Shown here piece by piece: positions 1 to 8,281 of a stretch of DNA of 45,224 nucleotides. The notes beneath the pieces are model-generated. The model had not been told where the DNA came from and did not search any database. It saw only the letters and a list, made by a program, of their open reading frames with translations. The position numbers and the translations under genes were made by a program. The stretch lies in the NCBI RefSeq assembly GCF_002250705.1, contig NZ_NMVP01000016.1, positions 1-45,224 of the forward strand. The letters run 5' to 3'. The DNA comes from Enemella evansiae. Lineage in GTDB: Bacteria; Actinomycetota; Actinomycetes; Propionibacteriales; Propionibacteriaceae. How positions within the stretch are numbered: position 1 is the first letter of the stretch; the number at the start of each line of letters is the position of its first letter.

Positions 1-418
1 TCGGGATGCACAGCGCCCGGGCGGTGATGCAGCGCGGGTCGGGCCCGGCCGGTGCGCCGCCCGGTTCGGCCGTCTCGGTGGGCCTGCTGCTCGGGGTCGG
101 GGTCGGCGTCGCGCAGGGGTCGGTGACCGAGGTGGGTGACGCGGCGGGGGTGCCGGGTGTCGCACCGGGGGTGGCGCTGGGCGTCGCCGTCGGGTCGGCC
201 GTGGGAGTCGGCGTCGGTGCGCACTGCGGGGTCGCGGTCGCGGTCGCCCGCGCGGAAGCGACCGGCGCGGGTGCCGATTCGGCAGTGGGCTCTGGGGTGG
301 CCTCGGGGGTCGCGCTCGGCGTGGGCGAGGTCGGTGCCGCATCGGCACCCGGCCCCCCGCCGACCAGCATCGCGGCCAGCACACTCAGCACGGCCAACAG
401 CCGCAGCACGACTCTCAT
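1..418 (-). CDS. Secreted Pro/Thr/Ala-rich protein, N-terminal part
   Basis: The gene starts at 418 and runs off the left edge, so only about 139 residues are visible. Residues 1-27 form a signal peptide (two Arg, a Leu/Val/Ala core, an ADAAP-like cleavage site). A long low-complexity stretch follows, dominated by Pro, Thr, Ala and Ser in TPTPT-type repeats, with single cysteines. The last visible residues read DPRCITARALCIP, which by memory resembles the entry to an actinobacterial L,D-transpeptidase or similar cell-wall catalytic domain; that identification is a guess. A GAGGA sequence lies about 8 nt before the ATG. The protein is probably exported and spans the cell wall through the flexible linker. 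Confidence 0.7.
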   Translation of the reverse strand, partial: MRVVLRLLAVLSVLAAMLVGGGPGADAAPTSPTPSATPEATPEPTAESAPAPVASARATATATPQCAPTPTPTADPTATPSATPGATPGTPAASPTSVTDPCATPTPTPSSRPTETAEPGGAPAGPDPRCITARALCIP

Positions 419-436
419 GGGGGTTCCTCAGGTTCT

Positions 437-450
437 ATCGACAGGTCGAT
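437..450. promoter_or_regulatory. 14-bp inverted repeat upstream of the secreted protein gene
   Basis: ATCGAC and GTCGAT are perfect 6-bp arms separated by AG. The repeat lies 19 nt before the start codon of the secreted protein gene, so it falls in its 5' leader or promoter. It could be an operator. No regulator gene is adjacent. Confidence 0.3.
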
Positions 451-614
451 CGCCATTCTTGAGTACCACTCGTCACACGTGAAACCTGAACCACACAAGG
501 AAATGCGGGCACCATGCGCCTCCGCGGAAGATCACACCCCTGTCATTTCAGGGTTCACCCTTACGGGGCGCGGCCCAGCGCCGGCTGAGAGAGTCTTAAC
601 CAGTCGGTGAAAAA
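451..614. other. Intergenic region with no gene found
   Basis: Apart from the inverted repeat at 437-450 and the terminator that starts near 615, I see no coding potential here. A stretch around 565-590 on the plus strand contains GGCTGAGAG, which recalls part of a thiamine riboswitch, but the rest of that element is missing. Confidence 0.4.
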
Positions 615-650
615 GCATTGACCCCGGGTCGAGAGTTTCGACCCGGGGTC
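612..650 (-). terminator. Rho-independent terminator of the catalase gene
   Basis: A perfect 13-bp stem (620-632 paired with 638-650) closes a 5-nt loop. On the minus strand it is followed by a short run of five T (complement of the A run near 610-614). It begins 19 nt beyond the end of the catalase reading frame. Confidence 0.8.
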
Positions 651-668
651 ACGCTTCGGTGCGGTTGA

Positions 669-2233
669 TCAGTTGCTGGCCTGCGTCGCGCTCTCACGCT
701 CCGCGGTCTCCAGCCGCTCGGCCGCCTCGTCGGCCTGGCCGCCGGGATTGTCCCCGGCATCGTCGGCGTTGTACGCCTGCTCGATCCGCTCACCGATGCT
801 GGCGTCGACGTTCTTCCAGTAGTCGAAGGCGCGCTTCAGCACCTCATCGGAGACACCGCCCTTGAGGTGGCCGACCACGGTCTTCACGAACCGGTCGCGC
901 TGGGCGTCGTCGAAGACCTCGCGGACCAGCGTGCCGGCCTGGGAGAAGTCGTCGTCCTCGGCCGAGCGCACGGTCTGCGCCCGGCGTACCAGATCACCGT
1001 CGACCTTGAACGACTCGTCGGAGACGCCGGTCTGATCGGAGAACGGAGTGCCCTGGGTGTTCGGCGCGTACATCGCCGCGTCCCCGGAGTGGTCGTAGGC
1101 CATCGGGCCGTCGTAGGCGTAGGTGTGGCCCTGGGTGCGCGGCTTGTTGACCGGCAGCTGCAGGTAGTTGGCGCCGATCCGGTGCCGGTGGGTGTCGGCA
1201 TAGGAGAACACCCGGCCGAGCAGCATCCGGTCCGGGGAGAAACCGATGCCCGGTACCAGCGCGGACGGCTCGAAGGCCGCCTGCTCGATCTGGGCGAAGA
1301 AGTTCTCCGGGTTCTTGTTCAGCGTCATCTTCCCCACGTCGATCAGCGGGTAATCCTTGTGGGAAACGGTTTTGGTGACATCGAAGATGTTGACCCGGTA
1401 GCTGAAGCCCTCCTCGAACGGGATCACCTGCACCCGCAGCGTCCAGCTCGGGAAGTCGCCCTCCTCGATGGCGGTGTAGAGGTCACGGCGGTGCGCGTCG
1501 GCGTCCTCACCGGCGACCTGGAGCGCCTCCTCGCCGGTCAACCCCTCCACGCCCTGGTCGGAGTGGAAGTGGTACTTGACCCAGAACTTCTCCCCGGCGG
1601 CGTTGATCCACATGTAGGTGTGCGAGCCGTAGCCGTTCATGTAGCGGTAGGAACGCGGGATGCCGCGATCACCCATCAGGTAGGTGACCTGGTGTGCCGA
1701 CTCGGGGTCAGGGTCCAGAAGTCCCACTGCATCTGGTTGTCGCGCAGACCGTTGCCACCGCGGCGCTTCTGGGAGCGGATGAAGTGCGGGAACTTCATCG
1801 TGTCGCGGATGAAGAAGATCGGGGTGTTGTTGCCGACCAGGTCGTAGTTGCCCTCGTCGGTGTAGAACTTCAGCGCGAAGCCGCGCGGGTCACGCCAGGT
1901 GTCCGGCGAGCCCATTTCTCCTGCCACGGTGGAGAATCGGGCCAGCATGTCGGTCTTCGCACCCGGCTGGAAGAGCGCCGCCTTGGTGTATTGCGAGACG
2001 TCACCGGTCACCTCGAAGGTGCCGAAGGCACCCGAACCCTTGGCGTGCACCACGCGCTCGGGCACTCGCTCGCGGTCGAAATGGGCCATCTGCTCGACGA
2101 AGTGGGTGTCGTGCAGCATGATCGGGCCGTCGGGGCCCGCGGTCAGGCTGTGCAGGTCGGATGCCGCACCGCTCCCGGTGCCGGCCAGGCTGCCGGAGGT
2201 GTTGGCATCAGCAGGGAACTGCTCCTCGGTCAT
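669..2233 (-). pseudogene. katA: Haem catalase with a one-base frameshift
   Basis: Two overlapping frames together make a complete small-subunit catalase of about 521 residues, breaking down peroxide in the cytoplasm. The first frame (start at 2233, GGAAGGAG seven bases upstream) covers the N-terminal arm, the catalytic His in [10 protein letters not shown] and the distal Asn in GNNTPIFF, and ends in [10 protein letters not shown]. The second frame continues with [15 protein letters not shown] and carries the haem-ligand Tyr in [12 protein letters not shown]. The family requires one Glu codon across the junction; the DNA reads CCCCGAGTC where CCCCGGAGTC is expected, so one base is missing near 1703-1704. 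The remaining sequence is intact with no further damage. This is either a sequencing or assembly error or a very recent inactivation. Its terminator is at 612-650. Confidence 0.9.
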
Positions 2234-2265
2234 GGTGGTTCTCCTTCCCTCGGTGTACCACGAGT

Positions 2266-2315
2266 TTTCCAGAGCCCCGACCGCGGGCCGCAGCCGGGGG
2301 TCGGGGCTCCGGAAA
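2266..2315 (-). terminator. Stem-loop between MFS gene and catalase gene
   Basis: Arms 2266-2282 and 2299-2315 form a 17-bp stem with one G-T wobble on the minus strand and a 16-nt GC-rich loop. It begins 19 nt after the transporter stop codon. No T run follows, so it may be a weak terminator or an mRNA-processing or stability element instead of a strong terminator. Confidence 0.45.
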
Positions 2316-2333
2316 CCCCCGATCTCCGTTCCC

Positions 2334-3716
2334 TTACCCAGTTGGCGCCGCGCGATCCTCGGCCACCGCGACCGGCGGGATCACGGCGGCGTCGGCCGCG
2401 GCATGCGCCCGTCGATAGGCGAACGCGACCACGCCCACCAGCACCAGGAAGACGCCGGCGAAGGCGTACAGGGCGACGAGCGGCCAGCCGGCATCGAGCA
2501 GCATCCCGACCGCCAGCGGGGACAGGATGGAACCGATCCGGCCCACCCCGTTCGCCCAACCGACGCCGGTGGCCCGTGCACTCGGCGGGTACAGGCTGGG
2601 GGCCAGGGTGAACCAGCCGACGATCAGACCGTTGCAGAGCAGCCCGGCTGCGATCGCGACCCCGATCACCCCGCCCAGCGGCGCGGCCTGCAGGGCGAGC
2701 CCGAGGCCGACGAAGGCGAGCGCGCCGAGCATCCCGTAACCGATCACCAGGCGTTCGGCGCCGAGGCGTACCGAGATGATCCCGAAGATCAGCGCACCGG
2801 TGGAACCACCCAGGGACAGCAGCAGCCCGACCAGGGCACTCTGCTCCTGGCTGTGCCCGGCGACCACGGTCAGCCGCGGCGTCCAGCCACTGAGGAAGTA
2901 GAACGCGAACTGGGAGCAGAAGAAGCCGGCCCACAGCAGCAGGGTGCGGGTGCGCAGGTGCGGGGCGAAGAGCGCGGCCACCTGGTGCAGCAGACCCGGT
3001 GTGCGCTGCTCGGTGGGTCGCTGCGGCAACTCGGCCAGCGCCGGTTGACCGAGGCGGACCGCGATCCTGTTCAAGCGCTGCAGGGCATTTCGTGGTCGCC
3101 GGGTGACCAGATAGCCGATCGACTCCGGCAGCACGACGATCACCAGCACCAGGACGACGACCGTGATCACCGTGCCGACGACGAAGATCGAGCGCCAGCC
3201 GTAGCTGCCGAGCAGGGTCGCCGCGCCGATCCCGCCGACGGTGGCCCCGATGCCGTAACCGGCGGTGAAGATGCCGACGCTCATCCCGCGCAGCCGCGGG
3301 CTGGAGTATTCGCTGGCGATCACGTTCAGGCAGGCGATCACCCCGCCGACGCCCATGCCGGTGATCAGCCGGCCGACGATCAGTTCGGCCGGGCTCTGGG
3401 CGATCGCCGAGACAGCCATCCCGATGGCATCGAGGACCAGCGCGATGATCACCGCGTTCTTGCGGCCCAGCCGGTCGGCGAGCGGGGCGAGCAGGAAGGA
3501 GCCGACGACGATGCCGAGCAGCCCGACGCTGATCACGGTGCCCAGCTCGGTGCCGGTCAGCCCCCATTCGTCGGTGATCCCGGTGGAGGCGTATGCCACC
3601 GCGGAGATGTCGAAGCCGTCCTGGGCGTTCAGCAGCAGGCACAATCCGACGATCAGCCACTGGTATCTGGACATCGGGGCGTTATCGAGACGCTCCTGCA
3701 GACTGTTGGTGGACAT
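2334..3716 (-). CDS. MFS transporter, aromatic acid:H+ symporter type
   Basis: This is a 460-residue membrane protein of the major facilitator superfamily, with hydrophobic segments spread as expected for twelve helices and a long central loop near residues 195-240. The first helix carries NAQDGFD, the D-G-F-D signature of the AAHS family (PcaK and MhpT relatives), and the loop between helices 2 and 3 carries [11 protein letters not shown]. The family imports aromatic or other carboxylic acids with protons; the actual substrate cannot be read from sequence. GAGGAG lies 6 nt before the ATG. The promoter region holds a perfect 16-bp palindrome. No aromatic-degradation genes are adjacent. A stem-loop lies after the stop codon. 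Confidence 0.85.
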   Translation of the reverse strand: MSTNSLQERLDNAPMSRYQWLIVGLCLLLNAQDGFDISAVAYASTGITDEWGLTGTELGTVISVGLLGIVVGSFLLAPLADRLGRKNAVIIALVLDAIGMAVSAIAQSPAELIVGRLITGMGVGGVIACLNVIASEYSSPRLRGMSVGIFTAGYGIGATVGGIGAATLLGSYGWRSIFVVGTVITVVVLVLVIVVLPESIGYLVTRRPRNALQRLNRIAVRLGQPALAELPQRPTEQRTPGLLHQVAALFAPHLRTRTLLLWAGFFCSQFAFYFLSGWTPRLTVVAGHSQEQSALVGLLLSLGGSTGALIFGIISVRLGAERLVIGYGMLGALAFVGLGLALQAAPLGGVIGVAIAAGLLCNGLIVGWFTLAPSLYPPSARATGVGWANGVGRIGSILSPLAVGMLLDAGWPLVALYAFAGVFLVLVGVVAFAYRRAHAAADAAVIPPVAVAEDRAAPTG

Positions 3717-3793
3717 CCTTGTCTCCTCATCCCAACCGGACTCATCTGATCCAATATGCCCCTCAAACTAGGACATGGTCGCAAGTTTTGCGG

Positions 3794-3809
3794 ATATTTG
3801 ATCAAATAT
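3794..3809. promoter_or_regulatory. Perfect 16-bp palindrome, likely operator of the MFS gene
   Basis: ATATTTGATCAAATAT is identical to its reverse complement. It lies 78 nt before the transporter start in an AT-rich pocket. A related half-site, TGATCCAATAT, occurs at 3748-3758. Palindromes with a central TTTGATCAAA-like core are typical of GntR and some IclR operators. No regulator gene is present in the window next to it. Confidence 0.6.
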
Positions 3810-3905
3810 TGGACCGAGTGGGCTTCTCCTCCAACTCTCCACAGGGTCTCGACGACCGACGAAAAAGGGCTTCACCTGGCGAGCGATCGGGCGGACACTG
3901 GAAGG

Positions 3906-4334
3906 GTGAACTGGTGGCTCGGGCTGCTCGGGGTGGTGCTGGTGTTCACCGGCTGGGGGCTTCGCAGGATGCGTACGCCGCAGCCGGCCGCTGCCGCGTC
4001 CCCGGACCCGGATCTGCCACTGGATCCCGCCCTGGACGAGCTGTCCTCGGCGGCGGTGGTGGCGCTGCTGGAACCGGTGATCCGGCGGGCGGCGCCACTG
4101 CGCGGGATCCGCCGGGCGCCGACGACCGGCGCCACCCGGTTGCAGTTCGCCGACGGCACCGTGGTGCTGGTCCGCAGCCAGGGTGGCCAGCTGGCCATCC
4201 TGGCGATCCGGCTGCAGCACGAGTCGATCGTGCTGGTCGGCTGCCACCCGATGGGCCGCGGCGCCGAACTCGAGTTCAGCACCGGCCGGGGCCCGGTCAA
4301 GGCGCTCGCCGTCGGCCTCGATCAGGCCGACTGA
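3906..4334 (+). CDS. Small membrane-anchored protein of unknown function
   Basis: The protein has 142 residues: an N-terminal hydrophobic helix (residues 3-18), then a Pro/Ala-rich linker and a compact soluble domain ending in LAVGLDQAD. I do not recognise a family. The GTG at 3906 was chosen because it starts just at the membrane helix and because GACACT lies exactly 6 nt before it, similar to the leaderless starts elsewhere in the window. An in-frame ATG at 3756 is possible but would place the start within the divergent promoter region of the transporter. It converges on the acylphosphatase gene. Confidence 0.6.
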   Translation: MNWWLGLLGVVLVFTGWGLRRMRTPQPAAAASPDPDLPLDPALDELSSAAVVALLEPVIRRAAPLRGIRRAPTTGATRLQFADGTVVLVRSQGGQLAILAIRLQHESIVLVGCHPMGRGAELEFSTGRGPVKALAVGLDQAD

Positions 4335-4386
4335 GCGCCGGCGTTGCGAGCGCCATGCCGTCGTCGAGTCGGCTGATCCGGGCTTC

Positions 4387-4456
4387 GCGAGACACCAGAA
4401 ACTGTGGTGAGACCCCTACTGCAACTGGGGTCCGGCGACAGTTGCTGGTGTCTCGC
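4387..4456. repeat. Nested palindromic element between convergent genes
   Basis: Outer arms 4387-4405 and 4438-4456 pair over 19 positions with a single mismatch. Inside them a second stem (GACCCC at 4411-4416 with GGGGTC at 4427-4432) closes a 10-nt loop. The whole 70-bp element fills the gap between two convergent genes. It may act as a bidirectional terminator, although it lacks T runs, or may be a copy of a dispersed palindromic repeat. Confidence 0.65.
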
Positions 4457-4462
4457 CGCCCG

Positions 4463-4747
4463 TTACGCCACGGAGCGGACCTCGAAGCCGGCGGGCACCT
4501 CGGCCTCCGGGTCCTCGGTGGTCTCGACCGAGTCCACCGTCGCCGGCTCGGGACCCCGATGGGCCCAGTCGACCAGCCGCTGGACGGCATCGGCCGGCCC
4601 GGCGACCAGGGCCTCGACCGACCCGTCGGAGCGGTTCGCGACCCAGCCACGGACACCCAGCCGGCGTGCCTGGTCCAGCGTGGACTGCCGGAAGAACACT
4701 CCCTGCACCTGCCCACGGATGCGTACCCGCAACGTCACCTCAGCCAT
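4463..4747 (-). CDS. acyP: Acylphosphatase
   Basis: This 94-residue protein has the full acylphosphatase fold length and the signature GQVQGVFFR near residues 12-20, whose Arg binds the phosphate. The catalytic Asn is in GWVANRSDGSVE. The family hydrolyses carboxyl-phosphate bonds of acyl phosphates in the cytoplasm. No clear ribosome binding site is seen; CACACT lies 6 nt before the ATG, one base off the leaderless pattern common in this window. The patatin-type gene lies just downstream of its start on the same strand, separated by 20 nt. Confidence 0.93.
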   Translation of the reverse strand: MAEVTLRVRIRGQVQGVFFRQSTLDQARRLGVRGWVANRSDGSVEALVAGPADAVQRLVDWAHRGPEPATVDSVETTEDPEAEVPAGFEVRSVA

Positions 4748-4767
4748 CCCACCAGTGTGGACCCCGC

Positions 4768-5760
4768 TCAGTAGTCGGTGACGTCGAGGGCCTGCTTCGC
4801 CTTCTCCCGGCCCAGCGCGATCATCTCGCTCGCCCGATGGAAATCCAGGGTGCCGGCCGCATCGGCGGCGATGGTGATCTGCACATCCGGCGGATTCGCC
4901 GCCATCCGGTAGCGGGTGATCATCGCCTGCATCGCATCCAGCGACTGCACGATCACATCGGTGGTCTTCAGTCCCCGCGGCAGCGCTCCGAAGACCAGGT
5001 CCGGGTCCACCTCGGCGACCGCCTGCGCGGTCTGCGCGGCCTTGTCGACGACCTCCTCGGCGGCGGTCGGCAAGGCGGCCTGGTCACCGCGCTCGGCACC
5101 CCGGGCCCGCAGCCAGTCCATGTCGAGATGGCCGAAGCCGCGGCGGATCCGCTCGAACCAGGGCGCACCGGGCTCGGGCTGGCTGGACTCGCGTACCGGC
5201 GGCCCGTGGGTCGCACCGGGCAACCCCGCCAGGTTCACCGCGACGGTGAAGTCGGCGACCGAGCCGAAGGTCGCGTCGATCGGCACCGGGTTGACCAGGC
5301 CGCCGTCGACCAGCGTCCGGCCATTGATGACGACCGGGGTGATGAAGCTCGGAATCGCAATGGAGGCACGGATCGCGGCATCCAGCGGGCCGCGCTGGAA
5401 CCAGACCTCGCGGCGGCTGTCCAGGTCGGTGGCGACCGCGGTGAACGGGATCGGCAACTGCTCGATCCGGGCCCCGTCGAGGATCTGGCTGACCCGGGCG
5501 ATCACCCGCTCGGCCTTGATCACCCCGGGCCCGGTCAGGGCCGGGTCGAGGAGCCGCCAGACATCCCGCTGGGTCAATCCCGTCGCCCACTCGGTGAACG
5601 GCTCCAACCGGCCGGCCGCCTGCAATCCGCCGACGAGTGCCCCCATCGACGTGCCGGCGACCGATACCACTTCATGCCCGCGCTCGTGGAGTTCGGCGAT
5701 CACACCGATATGCGCGTATCCGCGCGCCCCTCCCGAGCCCAGGGCCAACGCAACCCGCAT
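4768..5760 (-). CDS. Patatin-like phospholipase (RssA type)
   Basis: The 330-residue protein opens with the glycine-rich oxyanion loop GSGGARG (residues 8-14), followed by the nucleophile elbow GTSMG with Ser38 and the catalytic Asp in VDGGLVNPVP (Asp152). These are all the residues of the Ser-Asp dyad of bacterial patatins. It has no signal peptide, so it is expected to be cytoplasmic or peripheral to the membrane. The C-terminal half (from about residue 190) is Ala-rich and charged, and I do not recognise it. The physiological lipid substrate is unknown. GGAGGT lies 10 nt before the ATG. The acylphosphatase gene precedes it in coordinates and lies downstream in transcription. Confidence 0.88.
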   Translation of the reverse strand: MRVALALGSGGARGYAHIGVIAELHERGHEVVSVAGTSMGALVGGLQAAGRLEPFTEWATGLTQRDVWRLLDPALTGPGVIKAERVIARVSQILDGARIEQLPIPFTAVATDLDSRREVWFQRGPLDAAIRASIAIPSFITPVVINGRTLVDGGLVNPVPIDATFGSVADFTVAVNLAGLPGATHGPPVRESSQPEPGAPWFERIRRGFGHLDMDWLRARGAERGDQAALPTAAEEVVDKAAQTAQAVAEVDPDLVFGALPRGLKTTDVIVQSLDAMQAMITRYRMAANPPDVQITIAADAAGTLDFHRASEMIALGREKAKQALDVTDY

Positions 5761-5875
5761 ACCTCAATACACCTCCGTCGCCGATCGTACGCGGCCACGG
5801 TTCAGTCACCGGCGGAGATGACGCCGCCGACAGGTCGATGACCAACCCAGGCGCTGCCCGGGGCGATCACCTGGT

Positions 5876-7099
5876 TCACACAGCAGGGATATGAGTTCGG
5901 AGTGATCGACCGAGCGCCGGCCGCCCCCGGCGTACGCCGAGCTTGTCGGCGACCGCGGCACCGATGGTACGCAGCCGCGAGCGCCCGACCTCCTTGTTGG
6001 GCAGGGAAAGCCGGAAGATCGTCGCCCACACCTGACCGAGCTGACGGTGGAACGGGCCGGTCACGTATTCCAGCCCGTGCCGTTCCAGGATCGCCCGGAC
6101 CTTCGGCGCCACCTCGGCCAGCCGGTTGCTCGGCAGGTCGGGGAACAGGTGGTGCTCGATCTGGTGGGACAGGTTGCCGCTGAGGATGTGCAGCAATCGG
6201 CCGCCGGAGATGTTCGCCGAGCCGAGCATCTGCCGCACGTACCAACGACCCCGGGTCTCGCCGACCAGATCCTCCTCGGTGAAGGTCTGCACGTTGTCGG
6301 GGAAGTGGCCGCAGATGATGATCGAGTTGCTCCACACGTTGCGGACCACATTGGCGACCACATTGGCGGTCAGCGTGTGCAGGAAGCTCGGGCCCGACAG
6401 CAGCGGATGGACCAGGTAGTCGCGGGTGACCTGACGGCGCAGCTTGGCCAGCACCTCGCGGGCATTGCGGCGGAACTCCTCGCGATCCACCTCACCCTTC
6501 AGGTAGGGGCCGAGTCGCATGTCATAGGCCGCGATGCCGTATTCGAAGAACATCGCGTTGAGGATGGCGACCAGCGGCTGGGGCAGCGAGGCCAGCGTCC
6601 AGGGCTGCTTCTCGTCGACGCGGATGATCCCGTAGCCGAGGTCCTCGTCGCGGCCGAGCACATTGGTCCAGGTGTGATGGGTGTCGTTGTGCGAGCGCTG
6701 CCACTGCCGGACCGGGCTGATCGCATCCCAGTCCCAGGTGGTCGAGTGGATCCTGTCATCGCGCATCCAGTCCCACTGACCGTGCAGCACGTTGTGCCCG
6801 ATCTCCATGTTCTCCAGGATCTTCGCGACCGAGAGTGCGGCGGTGCCGACCAGCCAGGCCGGCGGCAGGATCGAGAACAGCAGCACCACCCGGCCGGTCA
6901 GCTCCAGGCTGCGCTGGATCCGGATGATCCGGCGGATGTACGCCGCATCCTCGGCCCCGAGGTCGGCGGTCACCTCGGCTCGGATCGCGTCCAGTTCCGC
7001 CCCGATCCGGTCGATGGTCGCCTCATCGAGCGCCCGGAAGCCGGTCTCGTCGAGCCCATCGGATCGCGCGTGGTCGCGCGCCTCGAGGGACAGGGTCAT
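5876..7099 (-). CDS. Membrane fatty acid desaturase (DesA3-like)
   Basis: The 407-residue protein has the three histidine boxes of the membrane di-iron desaturases: GHNVLH (His102, His106), SHNDTHH (His137, His141, His142) and HQIEHH near residue 320. Hydrophobic segments at about 70-95 and 195-235 anchor it in the membrane. The family inserts a double bond into acyl chains using O2 and electrons from a reductase. The gene directly upstream encodes a suitable reductase, the same pairing as Mycobacterium tuberculosis DesA3 (Rv3229c) and Rv3230c. The start at 7099 has GAGGAG 5 nt upstream; a start at 7135 would overlap the reductase gene. The position of the introduced double bond cannot be inferred. 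Confidence 0.92.
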   Translation of the reverse strand: MTLSLEARDHARSDGLDETGFRALDEATIDRIGAELDAIRAEVTADLGAEDAAYIRRIIRIQRSLELTGRVVLLFSILPPAWLVGTAALSVAKILENMEIGHNVLHGQWDWMRDDRIHSTTWDWDAISPVRQWQRSHNDTHHTWTNVLGRDEDLGYGIIRVDEKQPWTLASLPQPLVAILNAMFFEYGIAAYDMRLGPYLKGEVDREEFRRNAREVLAKLRRQVTRDYLVHPLLSGPSFLHTLTANVVANVVRNVWSNSIIICGHFPDNVQTFTEEDLVGETRGRWYVRQMLGSANISGGRLLHILSGNLSHQIEHHLFPDLPSNRLAEVAPKVRAILERHGLEYVTGPFHRQLGQVWATIFRLSLPNKEVGRSRLRTIGAAVADKLGVRRGRPALGRSLRTHIPAV

Positions 7100-7112
7100 C
7101 GGATCTCCTCGG

Positions 7113-8192
7113 TCAGTGATCGAGTTCGCAGTCACCGGCGGCAGCCGAGACGCAGGTCTGGATATGGATCGGATCCTCGTCCGCAGTGGTCAATACCCCG
7201 TTGCGCAGATCGCGAACCGCACCGCGGCGCAGCGGCACCAGGCAGCCGCGGCAGATGCCCATCCGGCACCCCGACGGCATCGGGATCCCGGCGGCCTCCC
7301 CGGCGTCGAGCAGGGGCTGGGAGCCCTCGGCGGTGACACTGCGCCCGGAGGCGGTGAAGGACACCGTGCCGCCGGCGCCGATCGCGGCGAAGGGTGCGGG
7401 CCGGAAGCGTTCGGTGTGCAACCGGTCGCCGAGCGCGTGCTCGGCCCAGTGCGCCTCGCAGGCGTCCAGCAGCCCGATCGGCCCGCAGGCCAGCACCCGG
7501 CGGTCCCGCCAGTCGGGGACCAGGGCGTCCAGCTCGCCGAGCTGCAGCATCGGTTCGGTGGCGGTGTGCCGCCAGCGCAGTCGCAGCCGGCCCGCTGCGG
7601 CGTACCCCTCGAGCTCCTCGCGGGCGATCACATCGAGCGGCCGGGGGGCGCTGTGCAGCAGCACCGCGTCGGTGAGCTCGTCGAGGTGGTTGCGCAGCAT
7701 GCCGAGGATCGGGGTGATCCCGGAACCGGCGGTCAGGAACAGCACCGGGCCCGAGGTCGGGTCACCGAGGGAGAAGTCACCGGTGGCCTGGCTGAGCCGC
7801 ACCAGCTCCCCCACCCGGGCGTGCCGGACCAGATGGTTGCTGACCGCACCGTCGGGGATCGCCTTGACCGTGATGGTCAGGGTGGGTGCACCGACCGGCG
7901 AGGTGATCGAGTACGCCCGGTGTTGCCGGACGCCGTCGACATCGACGCCGAGGCGCACATACTGCCCCGGCCGGTGCCCCAGCCAATCCCGCCCCGGCTG
8001 GATCTCCAGCGTGGCGGCATCGGGGGTTTCGGCCCGGATCGCGAGGATCCGGCCGCGCAGCTCGGCCCCCGGGCGCAGCGGATCGATCAGATCCCAGAAG
8101 TCCCCGGGCGCCAGCGGCGTGGCGAGCGATTCCGCGAGCCAACGCAGCCCACCGACCAGTCGGCGGCGGCGTACGCTCTGGTGGAGGCTCAC
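7113..8192 (-). CDS. Desaturase-partner reductase with C-terminal 2Fe-2S domain
   Basis: The 359-residue protein has a ferredoxin-reductase FAD domain with RAYSITSP (FAD binding), an NAD(P) domain with TAGSGITPILGM, and a C-terminal plant-type ferredoxin domain with GCRMGICRGC (C-X4-C-X2-C) and a fourth Cys in HIQTC. This order matches Rv3230c, the electron donor of DesA3. The stop codon is 13 nt before the desaturase start, so they form an operon. The start is GTG at 8192 with no ribosome binding site; a -10 TACGGT ends 7 nt upstream, so the transcript is probably leaderless. The promoter contains alternating TACGG/CCGTA half-sites. Confidence 0.92.
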   Translation of the reverse strand: MSLHQSVRRRRLVGGLRWLAESLATPLAPGDFWDLIDPLRPGAELRGRILAIRAETPDAATLEIQPGRDWLGHRPGQYVRLGVDVDGVRQHRAYSITSPVGAPTLTITVKAIPDGAVSNHLVRHARVGELVRLSQATGDFSLGDPTSGPVLFLTAGSGITPILGMLRNHLDELTDAVLLHSAPRPLDVIAREELEGYAAAGRLRLRWRHTATEPMLQLGELDALVPDWRDRRVLACGPIGLLDACEAHWAEHALGDRLHTERFRPAPFAAIGAGGTVSFTASGRSVTAEGSQPLLDAGEAAGIPMPSGCRMGICRGCLVPLRRGAVRDLRNGVLTTADEDPIHIQTCVSAAAGDCELDH

Positions 8193-8199
8193 ATACGCA

Positions 8200-8228
8200 A
8201 CCGTAAGCTACGGGACCGTAAGTTTCAA
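8200..8228 (-). promoter_or_regulatory. Promoter of the desaturase operon, leaderless layout
   Basis: On the minus strand TTGAAA (8223-8228) and TACGGT (8200-8205) are 17 nt apart, a good sigma-70 pair. Transcription would begin about 7 nt downstream of the hexamer, at the GTG start codon at 8192. Confidence 0.65.
8201..8224. promoter_or_regulatory. TetR-type operator in the desaturase promoter
   Basis: The sequence alternates CCGTA (8201-8205), TACGG (8209-8213) and CCGTA (8216-8220), giving two overlapping inverted repeats. The main one spans 8205-8224 with 16 of 20 positions symmetric. It fills the spacer and the -10 hexamer, so a bound repressor would block the promoter. TetR-family lipid regulators often bind sites of this kind. 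No regulator gene lies nearby. Confidence 0.55.
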
Positions 8229-8269
8229 AAGGTGGTCTCGTGTCCCGTCTCACATTTTGTCGACTTCCC

Positions 8270-8275
8270 TAGGAT
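8270..8275 (+). promoter_or_regulatory. -10 element of the DedA-family gene
   Basis: TAGGAT ends 6 nt before the GTG start at 8282 and no ribosome binding site is present, which implies a leaderless transcript. Confidence 0.5.
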
Positions 8276-8281
8276 TTCGGC

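Noticed and set aside
6..482. Long plus-strand frame with Val/Gly repeats
   Set aside because: It is the antisense image of the Pro/Thr-rich secreted protein, which has a signal peptide and a ribosome binding site.
565..605. CGGGGCGC and GGCTGAGAG resembling the 5' part of a thiamine riboswitch on the plus strand
   Set aside because: The second half of the conserved element is missing and the sequence runs into the catalase terminator with no thiamine gene downstream.
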